Source of the DNA: a virus
DNA length: 23,363 bases
Reading direction: 5' to 3' (one strand)
IMG/VR virus record: IMGVR_UViG_3300044731_000158
Coordinates: 1-23,363 of that record
In this document: positions 7,112 through 12,918 of the stretch, piece after piece
Layout of the letters: each line of letters starts with the position of its first letter
Numbering within the stretch: position 1 is the stretch's first letter
Made by a program: the position numbers and the translations under genes
The notes under the pieces: model-generated
What the model was told of the DNA's origin: nothing
Database searches by the model: none
What the model saw: the letters and a program-made list of their open reading frames with translations, nothing else

Positions 7112-7525
7112 ATGAGCTTGAAGAAATTCCTACATCCACTAGTTGTAGTATTGATAATCCTGATTGCGAGTCTTGCTCTGGGTAGTTGTTCTGCGGAATG
7201 GCATTTAACCCAAGCAATTCGCAAGGGAGCAAGAGTCGAACAATCAAAATGGGATACGTTGGTTATTACCAAGGAAAGAACTCTTTGGGATACGCTAACC
7301 CTAAACGATGTTGATACGGTAGTTGTCCAAAAGGACAACATCCGACTACGGATTGTTAGGAACTTTGATACTATACGTGTAAAGGCAATCTGCTTACCGG
7401 ACACGGTACAGGTGACTAAGTACATTAACCGTACCATCAAAGCACCAAGCGAAAAAGGAATATGGGAAAAATACATAATGCTATTTGCAGTTGGTATGCT
7501 GCTTGTAGTGTTATTAAGGCGATAG
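7112..7525 (+). CDS. u-spanin-like lipoprotein with C-terminal membrane anchor
   Basis: 137 aa. N-terminus: Lys4-Lys5, hydrophobic core 9-22 and a lipobox L-G-S-C with Cys26 as the lipidation site. A periplasmic segment of about 90 residues follows, rich in Thr, Val and Asp and beta-like. Residues about 121-135 form a second membrane segment ending in two Arg. A single protein tethered to the outer membrane by lipid and to the inner membrane by a C-terminal helix is the topology of unimolecular spanins such as T1 gp11. It starts 11 nt after the endolysin stop. The spanin role is inferred from topology and place; sequence families of spanins diverge strongly. Confidence 0.68.
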   Translation: MSLKKFLHPLVVVLIILIASLALGSCSAEWHLTQAIRKGARVEQSKWDTLVITKERTLWDTLTLNDVDTVVVQKDNIRLRIVRNFDTIRVKAICLPDTVQVTKYINRTIKAPSEKGIWEKYIMLFAVGMLLVVLLRR

Positions 7526-7591
7526 AGGTGCTTTAGGTGCGTTCTAACGCATTATCTATCTAAGTTGGATAGATTGTAAACCTTGACCTTG

Positions 7592-7620
7592 AAAATGCGT
7601 GTAAACGCAGATTTTCTTTT
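7592..7620 (+). terminator. Terminator-like hairpin closing the lysis operon
   Basis: Stem AAAA-TGCGT (7592-7600), GTAA tetraloop, ACGCA (7605-7609), a two-base bulge GA, then TTTT and a T-rich run. Two smaller inverted repeats precede it: TGCGT/ACGCA at 7538-7551 and ATCTATC/GATAGAT at 7554-7574. The bulge and weak AT base make this less certain than the other terminators. Confidence 0.55.
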
Positions 7621-7633
7621 ATTTTTAATTTTA

Positions 7634-7722
7634 CCTAACTATCAAGTTACTTAAGTTAGTTTTAAGTTTAGTTAGAGTTATTTAGTTTTAAGTTAGTTTT
7701 AAGTTAACTTACTAACTAAGTT
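7634..7722 (+). repeat. AT-rich direct-repeat cluster (candidate origin or operator array)
   Basis: An 18-base sequence TTAAGTTAGTTTTAAGTT occurs twice exactly (7651-7668, 7688-7705). Its core TTTTAAGTT occurs a third time (7686-7694), and several more TAAGTT units lie around. Palindromes are embedded: AAGTTAACTT at 7701-7710 and AACTTA/TAAGTT at 7706-7722. The cluster is non-coding and sits exactly between the late lysis genes and the first early promoter. Such iteron-like arrays are typical of replication origins or repressor sites; which one cannot be told from sequence. Confidence 0.6.
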
Positions 7723-7738
7723 GTAAAAAATAAGCATT

Positions 7739-7779
7739 GGGCGCATACGCCCGACAAGTGTTAATAACTTTTTAGTTAT
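7739..7779 (+). promoter_or_regulatory. Two palindromes just upstream of the early promoter
   Basis: GGGCG-CATA-CGCCC (7739-7752) is a perfect 5-bp hairpin. ATAACT-TTTT-AGTTAT (7764-7779) is a perfect 6-bp inverted repeat ending 5 nt before the TTG of the promoter at 7785. Placement suggests operator sites or part of an origin. No binding protein can be assigned. Confidence 0.45.
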
Positions 7780-7784
7780 ATACA

Positions 7785-7818
7785 TTGGTTAGACCTATTC
7801 TTTTCTTGTTTAGGTTTG
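7785..7818 (+). promoter_or_regulatory. Bacteroidota-type promoter for the 7823 operon, predicted leaderless
   Basis: TTG at 7785-7787, 23 nt spacer, TAGGTTTG (TAnnTTTG) at 7811-7818. The ATG of the next gene begins 4 nt after the box, so the expected transcription start is at or next to the A of ATG. Confidence 0.75.
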
Positions 7819-7822
7819 CAAT

Positions 7823-8011
7823 ATGGGAACAGATAGAAACGACAGACGCAAGAAACATCTTGCTATGGAATTAAAACAAATTCCGAATGACTACACAAAT
7901 GCCTTCCTCAACCACTTCGGATTCTGCGACTACCCCAGAAGCGAAAACGAATCAGCAGCCACCAGAAAGTACAACACCTGGGAGCAAGGAAAAAAAACCT
8001 TCAATCAATGA
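7823..8011 (+). CDS. Small basic protein of unknown function, first early gene
   Basis: 62 aa. The ATG is chosen because it sits at the predicted transcription start of a perfect TAnnTTTG promoter; a second in-frame ATG at 7865 is the alternative. The N-terminus is strongly basic (DRNDRRKKH). The middle has an aromatic patch (FLNHFGFCDY) and the end is polar. No known motif recognised. It is translationally coupled to the next gene by ATGA at 8008. As the leading gene of the early unit it may be a host-takeover protein, which is a guess from position. Confidence 0.65.
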   Translation: MGTDRNDRRKKHLAMELKQIPNDYTNAFLNHFGFCDYPRSENESAATRKYNTWEQGKKTFNQ

Positions 8012-8328
8012 ACACCAAGGATTCCACCAAGTCTTCCTCTACTGGGACGAGCGTCCCTGAATACTACATAGGCAAGTTTAAGGGCATTGAAGCGTTTGAC
8101 GTAGTTCAGGACTTTGCCCACGACAATTACAACTTGGGTGTAGCAATCGCCTACCTACTCCGTGCCGGAAAGAAAGACGGCAATCCTGCCGAGCAAGATA
8201 TTAATAAAGCGATAATCCACCTAAAGCGTGAACTCCAACAACTTGAAGATTATGCCGTATTATACCAACCCCGAAGTAAAGCGTCAGATAGATTTGATTC
8301 TGACGGAGGTTGCGAATCTTTTCGCTAA
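8008..8328 (+). CDS. DUF3310 / SaV-like protein
   Basis: 106 aa. After a Ser/Thr-rich leader, residues about 19-78 show the DUF3310 pattern: Y-Y-x-G...G-I-E-x-x-D-V-V, N-L-G-x-A-I-A-Y-L-L-R-A-G-K-K, then D-I-x-K-A-x-x-H-L-x-R-E-L. The family is frequent in phage early regions; its biochemical role is not settled to my knowledge. The last about 20 residues (Ser/Asp/Arg-rich) overlap the next gene in another frame. Confidence 0.82.
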   Translation: MNTKDSTKSSSTGTSVPEYYIGKFKGIEAFDVVQDFAHDNYNLGVAIAYLLRAGKKDGNPAEQDINKAIIHLKRELQQLEDYAVLYQPRSKASDRFDSDGGCESFR

Positions 8329-8437
8329 CTGCGATGACCAAAACCGTGCCTACGCCAAAGCCCAGGAGCAAACCCTCCTTAAAGAAGTCCACAAACTCGA
8401 CCCGGCCTTTGCCGCCCGCTGCGGATATAGAGATTAG
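8252..8437 (+). CDS. Small overlapping protein of unknown function
   Basis: 61 aa from ATG 8252. It overlaps the DUF3310-like gene by 77 nt and the RusA-like gene by 104 nt, each in a different frame. The sequence reads as an ordinary soluble helical protein (NPEVKRQIDLILTEVANLF...QTLLKEVHKLDPAFA), while the parts of its neighbours that overlap it are low-complexity tails. That contrast favours it being real. No family recognised. Confidence 0.6.
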   Translation: MPYYTNPEVKRQIDLILTEVANLFANCDDQNRAYAKAQEQTLLKEVHKLDPAFAARCGYRD

Positions 8438-8783
8438 TGTTATCCTGTCCAAGGTACCTTCCTTGAATCAGTTCTACGCTTCCAAGCATTGGATAGTTCG
8501 CAAGAAGGCAAAGGATAAGTTTACGGAGGAAGTCCTGGCGCAGTTAACAACATACGACAAAACACGATTCAAGACCATTACGGCAACGCTAAGGCATAAC
8601 TACGGATACGATAACGATAATTGCATTATGGCAATTAAGTTTGCCTTGGACGCATTACGCAAGTGGGGAGGAATAGAAGACGATAATACCAACTTTGTAA
8701 CTAAGGTTGTTATTAGCCGTGACCACGAGATAACAAAGAATACAGGCAAAGTAATTTTTTTTGGTAAGGGAGTTGTATGTTAA
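8334..8783 (+). CDS. RusA-family Holliday-junction resolvase
   Basis: 149 aa from ATG 8334. Residues 1-33 are Pro/Lys/Ser-rich and overlap the preceding gene; the conserved domain begins about residue 34 (ISVILSKVPSLNQFY). The RusA signature is present: Y-D-N-D-N with Asp93, Asp95 and Asn96, Lys102, then G-G-I-E-D-D with Asp116/Asp117 as the third metal-binding acidic site. RusA dimers resolve four-way DNA junctions during recombination or before packaging. The true start could be a non-ATG codon nearer residue 30. The 3' end overlaps the -33 element of the next promoter. Confidence 0.85.
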   Translation: MTKTVPTPKPRSKPSLKKSTNSTRPLPPAADIEISVILSKVPSLNQFYASKHWIVRKKAKDKFTEEVLAQLTTYDKTRFKTITATLRHNYGYDNDNCIMAIKFALDALRKWGGIEDDNTNFVTKVVISRDHEITKNTGKVIFFGKGVVC

Positions 8784-8801
8784 TTTTTTTGCGTATGTTT
8801 G
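8773..8801 (+). promoter_or_regulatory. Bacteroidota-type promoter for 8829-9411
   Basis: TTG 8773-8775, 18 nt spacer, TATGTTTG 8794-8801, a full TAnnTTTG match. Leader AACACCTAAAAC follows at 8810-8821, then ATG 8829. This also excludes an upstream TTG start at 8799, which lies inside the box. Confidence 0.8.
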
Positions 8802-8809
8802 TCCTGTCT

Positions 8810-8821
8810 AACACCTAAAAC
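8810..8821 (+). repeat. Repeated 5'-leader motif AACACCTAAAAC, copy 1 of 3
   Basis: The same 12 bases occur at 12906-12917 and 21278-21289, each between a predicted promoter and the first ATG of a unit. The sequence suits the A-rich translation-enhancing leaders of Bacteroidota mRNAs. Confidence 0.7.
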
Positions 8822-8828
8822 TATTCTA

Positions 8829-8990
8829 ATGGAATACGGACAAAGAACAAACTGGTCTCAGGAATCTGCCGCACAGATGGTAGAGTTCCTTCAACATCGA
8901 GTCGAGGCGATGGCATCACGGATGGAATTCCTCGAAGCAGAAAACGAAGTATTAAAAAGAACCCTTTTAAACGAATTGCACAATGCCTAA
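8829..8990 (+). CDS. Short coiled-coil protein
   Basis: 53 aa. After a polar N-terminus, residues 15-50 form one amphipathic, leucine/methionine-heptad helix (MVEFLQHRVEAMASRMEFLE..., NEVLKRTLLNEL), so it probably dimerises. First gene behind its promoter. It overlaps the next ATG by 8 nt. Function unknown. Confidence 0.72.
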   Translation: MEYGQRTNWSQESAAQMVEFLQHRVEAMASRMEFLEAENEVLKRTLLNELHNA

Positions 8991-9411
8991 AATCACATCC
9001 ATCACCCCGAACGGCCAATGGAACGAGTTCTACAAGTTAGACATCCGCTTTGATGACGGAGAATTTGGAACCGCATTCGCCAAGAGTCAAACCCCTTCTT
9101 ACAAAGTAGGTGACGAGGTTGAGTACACCAAGAATGAGAAAGGTACCATTAAGATTCAACGTGGTGACCGCCCTGCTTGGACACCTTCAGCACCCAAGGC
9201 CAATGATGACCGCAGCGCATCTATCATTCGCCAGGTAGCATTGAAATCAGCCGTTGAGATGTCAGCAGCTTATGTTGCCCAAGGGTCAACAATTCCCGTA
9301 GAGAAAATCTTTGAGTTAGCAGAGAAGTTTAACGCTTGGATGTCAGGCACCCACGGTGCTACGCATCAAGAACACTTTGCAGCTCGTGTAGAAGAATCCA
9401 GTCCGTTTTAG
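8983..9411 (+). CDS. OB-fold-like protein, putative single-stranded-DNA-binding protein
   Basis: 142 aa. Residues 1-60 form alternating strands (KITSITPNG...YKLDIRFDDGEFGTAF...YKVGDEVEYTKNEKGTIKIQ), which looks like a small OB barrel. A Pro-rich linker (64-75) leads to a helical domain starting DRSASIIRQVALKSAVEMSA, a phrase I associate with phage DNA-metabolism proteins of this host group. Highly expressed by the look of its dedicated promoter and strong terminator, which fits an SSB. There is no acidic SSB tip, so the assignment is tentative. Confidence 0.6.
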   Translation: MPKITSITPNGQWNEFYKLDIRFDDGEFGTAFAKSQTPSYKVGDEVEYTKNEKGTIKIQRGDRPAWTPSAPKANDDRSASIIRQVALKSAVEMSAAYVAQGSTIPVEKIFELAEKFNAWMSGTHGATHQEHFAARVEESSPF

Positions 9412-9434
9412 GTGTTTCATAATGACTGGTTTTT

Positions 9435-9461
9435 AGCCCCTCTCCGGAGGGGCTTTTTTTT
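9435..9461 (+). terminator. Strong Rho-independent terminator with TCCG loop
   Basis: Perfect 8-bp stem AGCCCCTC (9435-9442) / GAGGGGCT (9447-9454) closed by TCCG, followed by eight T (9454-9461). It ends the 8829-9411 unit. Confidence 0.92.
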
Positions 9462-9474
9462 GCCCAATGTTTTT

Positions 9475-9500
9475 TTGTATTGATTTTTTGTTTACGTTTG
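9475..9500 (+). promoter_or_regulatory. Bacteroidota-type promoter for the helicase operon, predicted leaderless
   Basis: TACGTTTG (TAnnTTTG) at 9493-9500, with TTG at 9475-9477 (15 nt spacer, short). The T-run just upstream may offer a better-spaced partial -33. Bases 9488-9507 match 7806-7825 at 18 of 20 positions. The ATG begins 4 nt after the box. Confidence 0.7.
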
Positions 9501-9504
9501 CCAT

Positions 9505-10443
9505 ATGAAACATCCTGACCTAATTTCAAACGATAAAGTACTTCCCTTCCTCGAAAGAGCAAGAGGCGGAAAGTACTACGACACCGGTAAACTTGGCCAC
9601 CCGGTAATTGATGAGTTCCTCCGATTCAAAGACGGAGAGTTTGTCGTTGTTACAGGCCACGCAAACGTAGGTAAGACGCACACGCTTATTTACTTGATGC
9701 TGATGCAGACGATGAACTACGACAAAAAGTGGTTGGTCTATTCTTCCGAAAACGAGGTACACTCGCTCAAGCGGAAGTTGATTGAGTTCCTATCCTGCGA
9801 ACCTATCCAAAACGTGACAGAGGCAAAGATGTATCGCCACCTTGATTACATTGACGAACATTTTCGGTTTATAGATAGCAACAATCTATACAACGCATTT
9901 GACCTTCTGCGGGTAATGGAAGAAATCCACGAGGAATGGCAGTACACCGGATGCCTGATAGACCCTTACAATTCCCTTGTAACTGACCAAAAGAAACTTG
10001 GGAAATCGGGGATGCACGAATACCACTATGAGGTAGCATCTGCCGTGCGAATCTTCGCTCACAAGAACGCAGTTACTACAATCGTAAACACCCACCCGGT
10101 TACGGAAGCAATGAGGCGTGTGTTCCCAAATGGCCATCAATACGCTGGCCTTCCAACGCCACCAATGACTTCAGACATTGAAGGAGGCGGCAAATGGGGT
10201 AACCGTGCCGATGCCGTAGTAATTATACATAGGATGGCCCAACACTTAACCGACTGGGTATTTACCGAAATCCACGTTCGCAAAACCAAGGAGATGGAAA
10301 CAGGTGGAAGACCTACTCCGTTATCCGAACCTATCCGCTTGCGTTCAATGAAAGGCAATGTTGGGTTTACCTATAATAATCTTAACTTGTTGGACGTTCA
10401 AGCACCTATTCAAACTATAATTTATTCAGATGACCCATTTTAG
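9505..10443 (+). CDS. DnaB-type (SF4) replicative helicase / RecA-fold ATPase
   Basis: 312 aa. The RecA-like core has Walker A G-H-A-N-V-G-K-T at 51-58, the segment Y-S-S-E-N-E at 79-84 where DnaB-type enzymes carry a catalytic Glu, Walker B G-C-L-I-D-P-Y at 149-155 (Asp153), and a late VRKTKEMETGG/RSMKGN region as in DnaB motif H4/Arg-finger strands. The DnaB N-terminal domain is absent and no primase is fused, so it is a helicase-core-only version. It would unwind the phage replication fork, probably with host primase and polymerase. It starts at the predicted transcription start and overlaps the next gene by 14 nt. Confidence 0.82.
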   Translation: MKHPDLISNDKVLPFLERARGGKYYDTGKLGHPVIDEFLRFKDGEFVVVTGHANVGKTHTLIYLMLMQTMNYDKKWLVYSSENEVHSLKRKLIEFLSCEPIQNVTEAKMYRHLDYIDEHFRFIDSNNLYNAFDLLRVMEEIHEEWQYTGCLIDPYNSLVTDQKKLGKSGMHEYHYEVASAVRIFAHKNAVTTIVNTHPVTEAMRRVFPNGHQYAGLPTPPMTSDIEGGGKWGNRADAVVIIHRMAQHLTDWVFTEIHVRKTKEMETGGRPTPLSEPIRLRSMKGNVGFTYNNLNLLDVQAPIQTIIYSDDPF

Positions 10444-10747
10444 TCAAGACTCTTGGGAGATTTACGTTAGGGATAAAATCCTTCAGGTAAGCGATGTTGT
10501 TCGGTGGTTAAACGAGATGGCCTTAGCCAACCCTAAAGAGCCACAAATCGTGGATAATATGCTATCAGTATGGCGTGCTACGCAGATGCTGGAGGATATG
10601 GTAGATATGAAACGCCACATCGACAAGCGGGTAAACGAGGCACGAGTAGAAAACGCCCGACTACTTATCCAGAACCGGGAGCGTTTAATTGAGATTGATG
10701 CCCTGAAGAAAGAGTTAGAGCAAATCAAAGAAAATCTATCCTTATGA
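10430..10747 (+). CDS. Coiled-coil protein following the helicase
   Basis: 105 aa, highly charged. N-terminal half is globular-looking with several Trp. Residues about 60-103 form a long heptad helix (RHIDKRVNEARVENARLLIQ...EIDALKKELEQIKENL). No catalytic motif. The 14-nt overlap with the helicase suggests joint synthesis, so a helicase loader or partner is conceivable but unproven. Confidence 0.75.
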   Translation: MTHFSQDSWEIYVRDKILQVSDVVRWLNEMALANPKEPQIVDNMLSVWRATQMLEDMVDMKRHIDKRVNEARVENARLLIQNRERLIEIDALKKELEQIKENLSL

Positions 10748-10959
10748 TTATTCCCGTACCATTTGCACCGAATGAGGTGTTTGCAATTAACGGAAAGAAG
10801 TTCTTGGTATTGGACTATTGGCGTCCCGTGAGCTGGAGCCAATGGAGCGCCTGGTACCTAATTGAAGACGAACACGGCAAGAATTACGAAGTACCGTACT
10901 TCCACATCCTAATTCAAAAAGAAAGAGGCAACGCAAAATACGTTGGTACCAAAAGATGA
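10744..10959 (+). CDS. Small beta-type protein of unknown function
   Basis: 71 aa, Trp-rich (YWRPVSWSQWSAWYLI) with alternating strands that suggest an SH3- or Tudor-like barrel. ATGA overlaps on both sides (10744 and 10956). No family recognised. Confidence 0.72.
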   Translation: MIIPVPFAPNEVFAINGKKFLVLDYWRPVSWSQWSAWYLIEDEHGKNYEVPYFHILIQKERGNAKYVGTKR

Positions 10960-11348
10960 ACTACAAACAATTCTGCAAAAACATCGGATACACCGATAAA
11001 GGAACTCGTGACTGGAACAATGTTAAAGTCCGAGCAGCATACGTAAAAGCATTCCGCCCATTCTTCACGCTTACGGAATTAGGTCGGCAGATGGGTAAAA
11101 GTCACGCTACTATTATCCATTACCAAAAGCTAAAATTCCCAAGGGATACCTTTTACGAATCAACATTAGAAATAGCGCACAATCTACGTGGCCCGCTTCC
11201 AGAACCGGAAGAAACTGAAGAAGACCGAATGGTTACAAGTGTACTCAATTACGATTATTTGCTTGAGCAGAATGCTAAACTCGCCACCCAGGTAAAAGAA
11301 CTTGAAGCGAAGTTGGCAACGCTTAAACAATTCGTCAATGGGCTTTAG
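10956..11348 (+). CDS. DnaA domain IV-like helix-turn-helix protein with coiled coil
   Basis: 130 aa. Residues about 36-58 read FFTLTELGRQMGKSHATIIHYQK, closely following the DnaA C-terminal DNA-binding signature (E-I-G-x-x-x-G-[KR]-x-H-[AS]-T-[VI]-I-H). After an acidic Pro/Glu linker, residues about 93-128 form a leucine-heptad coiled coil (LEQNAKLATQVKELEAKLATL). It is therefore a probable dimeric DNA-binding protein, either an origin-recognition factor or a transcription regulator, and lies directly ahead of a sigma factor. It has no ATPase domain. Confidence 0.72.
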   Translation: MNYKQFCKNIGYTDKGTRDWNNVKVRAAYVKAFRPFFTLTELGRQMGKSHATIIHYQKLKFPRDTFYESTLEIAHNLRGPLPEPEETEEDRMVTSVLNYDYLLEQNAKLATQVKELEAKLATLKQFVNGL

Positions 11349-11490
11349 CGTTAATTTCTACCCTCTTTACGGTTTTCTTTTGGGTGCTAATTGGAGCAAG
11401 ACTGAATTTGAGGATTGTAACCTACATAGTTTGGAGATTTGCCTTGGCATTATCTTAGTCGAAGTATTATGGGAATCCTACCCCGATTAG
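11338..11490 (+). CDS. Small hydrophobic protein bridging HTH and sigma genes
   Basis: 50 aa from ATG 11338, overlapping the HTH gene by 11 nt and the sigma gene by 22 nt. It fills an otherwise empty 120-nt gap in a region where genes are gapless. The sequence has aromatic and hydrophobic stretches (FYPLYGFLLGANW; LEICLGIILVEVLW), possibly membrane-associated. I have a vague recollection of similar short phage proteins with an L-x-I-C-x-G-I-I motif. No function can be given. Confidence 0.5.
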   Translation: MGFSVNFYPLYGFLLGANWSKTEFEDCNLHSLEICLGIILVEVLWESYPD

Positions 11491-12002
11491 CAAAGCGCCA
11501 CGAGGACTGGTTGCGTATGGCGAGGTCGTTCGGTCTTGACCGTGACGATGCTCACGACTTAGTGCAGGATATGTACCTGCGCTTGTATCAGTACGTGGAC
11601 AACCCCGAAAAGCTGGAATACGGAGACGATGACGTTAACACGTTTTTCGTGTACATCACCTTGCGGAATATGTACCTGCGGGAGATGACGCAGCGAGCAA
11701 GAATCAAATTCGTATCAATAGAAGAGTTTGACGATAAGGAAGAGATTTATAACATAGAGTCAGACCAAGCGCTTACGGTGCTTTTAGATGCCGTAAAAGG
11801 CGAGGTATCTAAATGGGATTGGTACGACAATAAGTTGTTCACGATTTACCACGATGGGGACGTATCGCTTCGTAAGTTATCGGAGGCAACAAAGATTTCA
11901 CTAAGGTCTATTTATAACACGTTGAAAAATGGAAGAGACAAAATCAAAACCAGTTGCGAAAACGAATACCAAACGTGGGCGGAAGCCAAAGGGACTCGGT
12001 GA
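11469..12002 (+). CDS. Phage sigma-70-family (ECF-like) RNA polymerase sigma factor
   Basis: 177 aa from ATG 11469; a TTG start at 11439 is less likely. Region 2-like segment at about 24-42 (DRDDAHDLVQDMYLRLYQY), followed by F-F-V-Y-I-T-L-R-N-M-Y-L, the usual region 2.3-2.4 pattern. An acidic linker follows, then a region 4-like helix-turn-helix at about 130-165 (VSLRKLSEATKISLRSIYNT). It would direct host RNA polymerase to a subset of phage promoters. The last about 24 residues are also covered by the next gene in another frame. Confidence 0.8.
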   Translation: MGILPRLAKRHEDWLRMARSFGLDRDDAHDLVQDMYLRLYQYVDNPEKLEYGDDDVNTFFVYITLRNMYLREMTQRARIKFVSIEEFDDKEEIYNIESDQALTVLLDAVKGEVSKWDWYDNKLFTIYHDGDVSLRKLSEATKISLRSIYNTLKNGRDKIKTSCENEYQTWAEAKGTR

Positions 12003-12351
12003 CCGTATCGAGCAGATAACCGAAGCCACCGGAATCAAGGCGGTAGTAGATTGGTTTGCCGCTGCAACCGGTATCGACTGCGGCTGCGAAGCCCGAAAGG
12101 AAAAGTTAAATCAGTTGTTCCCAAGCAAGAATCCAAAATGCCTGGAGGAACCTGAATACAAATGGCTTGACCAATTCTATAAGGAATACAAAAGTACCTT
12201 ATCCAGCGACCAAAGTAAAGAAATCGCAACCATTCACGCCAGGGTATTTAACCACACATACCACGTGCCTTGCGGATGCAACCCGAAGTTATGGAAGCAA
12301 TGGGTAGAGGACTTGCGTTCCGTATATACTGCCTATGAACCAGTCGGGTAA
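11929..12351 (+). CDS. Cys-rich protein with N-terminal AT-hook-like segment
   Basis: 140 aa. Residues 12-22 (NTKRGRKPKGL) include an AT-hook-like R-G-R-K-P core, and this basic leader is the part that overlaps the sigma gene (74 nt). The body has D-C-G-C-E-A-R-x-x-K-L-N-x-L-F-P near 50-65, a lone Cys around 70, and V-P-C-G-C-N near 113-118, which could bind zinc. I recall this D-C-G-C/C-G-C layout in phages of Bacteroidota, function unassigned. DNA binding is inferred. Confidence 0.7.
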   Translation: MEETKSKPVAKTNTKRGRKPKGLGDRIEQITEATGIKAVVDWFAAATGIDCGCEARKEKLNQLFPSKNPKCLEEPEYKWLDQFYKEYKSTLSSDQSKEIATIHARVFNHTYHVPCGCNPKLWKQWVEDLRSVYTAYEPVG

Positions 12352-12829
12352 ATTTGGTGAACACCTCTGGAAGTCTTTCCTTGAGAATCGGGGATACGAT
12401 GTTGAGGAGGCACCACCCCGCAAGTTCTACGATTGGGACTTGAAGGCCACGAAGCGGGAACCCGACCCGGAGACAAACTTTCACCCGACCTACACCTTTG
12501 AGGTGAAATACGATGAAAAGGCGTACTATTGGGCGAGCAGGAGGGGAACACCAAACGACCCTAACCTGTACATTGAATATCGCAATAGTACAAAAAACGA
12601 GGACTCCGGTATAATGACAAGCCGTTCTGACTTTTACGTGTACATCATTAAGGACGTTGAGAATGTTGCGTACATATTCCGAACCGCAAAGCTCCTGGAG
12701 CATCTGATGAATGCCAACTATAAATCCGTAGGCAATAGCGCAACAGGAGACGATAACGCTGAGGGATGGATACCTCCGCTATCAATGCTAACAAGGACTA
12801 AATCCTTTATTAAAAAAATAACCTTGTAA
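12335..12829 (+). CDS. PD-(D/E)XK-type nuclease
   Basis: 164 aa. The restriction-endonuclease-like core is visible: helix 1-20 (SGKFGEHLWKSFLENRGYDV), Y-D-W-D at 32-35 (candidate metal Asp33/Asp35), a strand with F-E-V-K at 55-58 (Glu56 and Lys58 as the E-x-K), then K-Y-D-E-K-A-Y-Y-W and N-L-Y-I-E-Y-R-N. This resembles phage recombination-type or Holliday-junction nucleases. Substrate cannot be told. It overlaps the upstream gene by 17 nt and is the last gene before a terminator. Confidence 0.68.
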   Translation: MNQSGKFGEHLWKSFLENRGYDVEEAPPRKFYDWDLKATKREPDPETNFHPTYTFEVKYDEKAYYWASRRGTPNDPNLYIEYRNSTKNEDSGIMTSRSDFYVYIIKDVENVAYIFRTAKLLEHLMNANYKSVGNSATGDDNAEGWIPPLSMLTRTKSFIKKITL

Positions 12830-12834
12830 GAAAG

Positions 12835-12858
12835 TAGGGCTACGGCCCTATTTTTTTT
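12835..12858 (+). terminator. Rho-independent terminator with TACG loop
   Basis: Stem TAGGGC (12835-12840) / GCCCTA (12845-12850), TACG loop, eight T (12851-12858). It closes the helicase-to-nuclease operon. Confidence 0.88.
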
Positions 12859-12868
12859 GCATTGATGT

Positions 12869-12897
12869 TTGGTGTATTGTTTTTTTTTATATGTTTG
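12869..12897 (+). promoter_or_regulatory. Bacteroidota-type promoter for the 12919 operon
   Basis: TTG 12869-12871, 18 nt spacer, TATGTTTG 12890-12897. Identical box and spacer length to the promoter at 8773, and again followed by AACACCTAAAAC (12906-12917) and ATG 12919. It excludes the in-frame TTG start at 12862. Confidence 0.8.
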
Positions 12898-12905
12898 TCG
12901 AAACA

Positions 12906-12917
12906 AACACCTAAAAC
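12906..12917 (+). repeat. Repeated 5'-leader motif AACACCTAAAAC, copy 2 of 3
   Basis: Begins 8 nt after the TAnnTTTG box, the same distance as copy 1, and ends one base before the ATG at 12919. Confidence 0.7.
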
Positions 12918-12918
12918 A

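Noticed and set aside
8753-8790. T-rich runs near the end of RusA as a terminator
   Set aside because: No GC stem precedes either T-run. They form the spacer and flank of the promoter at 8773.
8799-8828. Upstream TTG start for the 8829 gene
   Set aside because: It falls inside the TATGTTTG promoter box, so it would not be transcribed. The same reasoning removes 12862 for the 12919 gene and 21569 for the 21602 gene.
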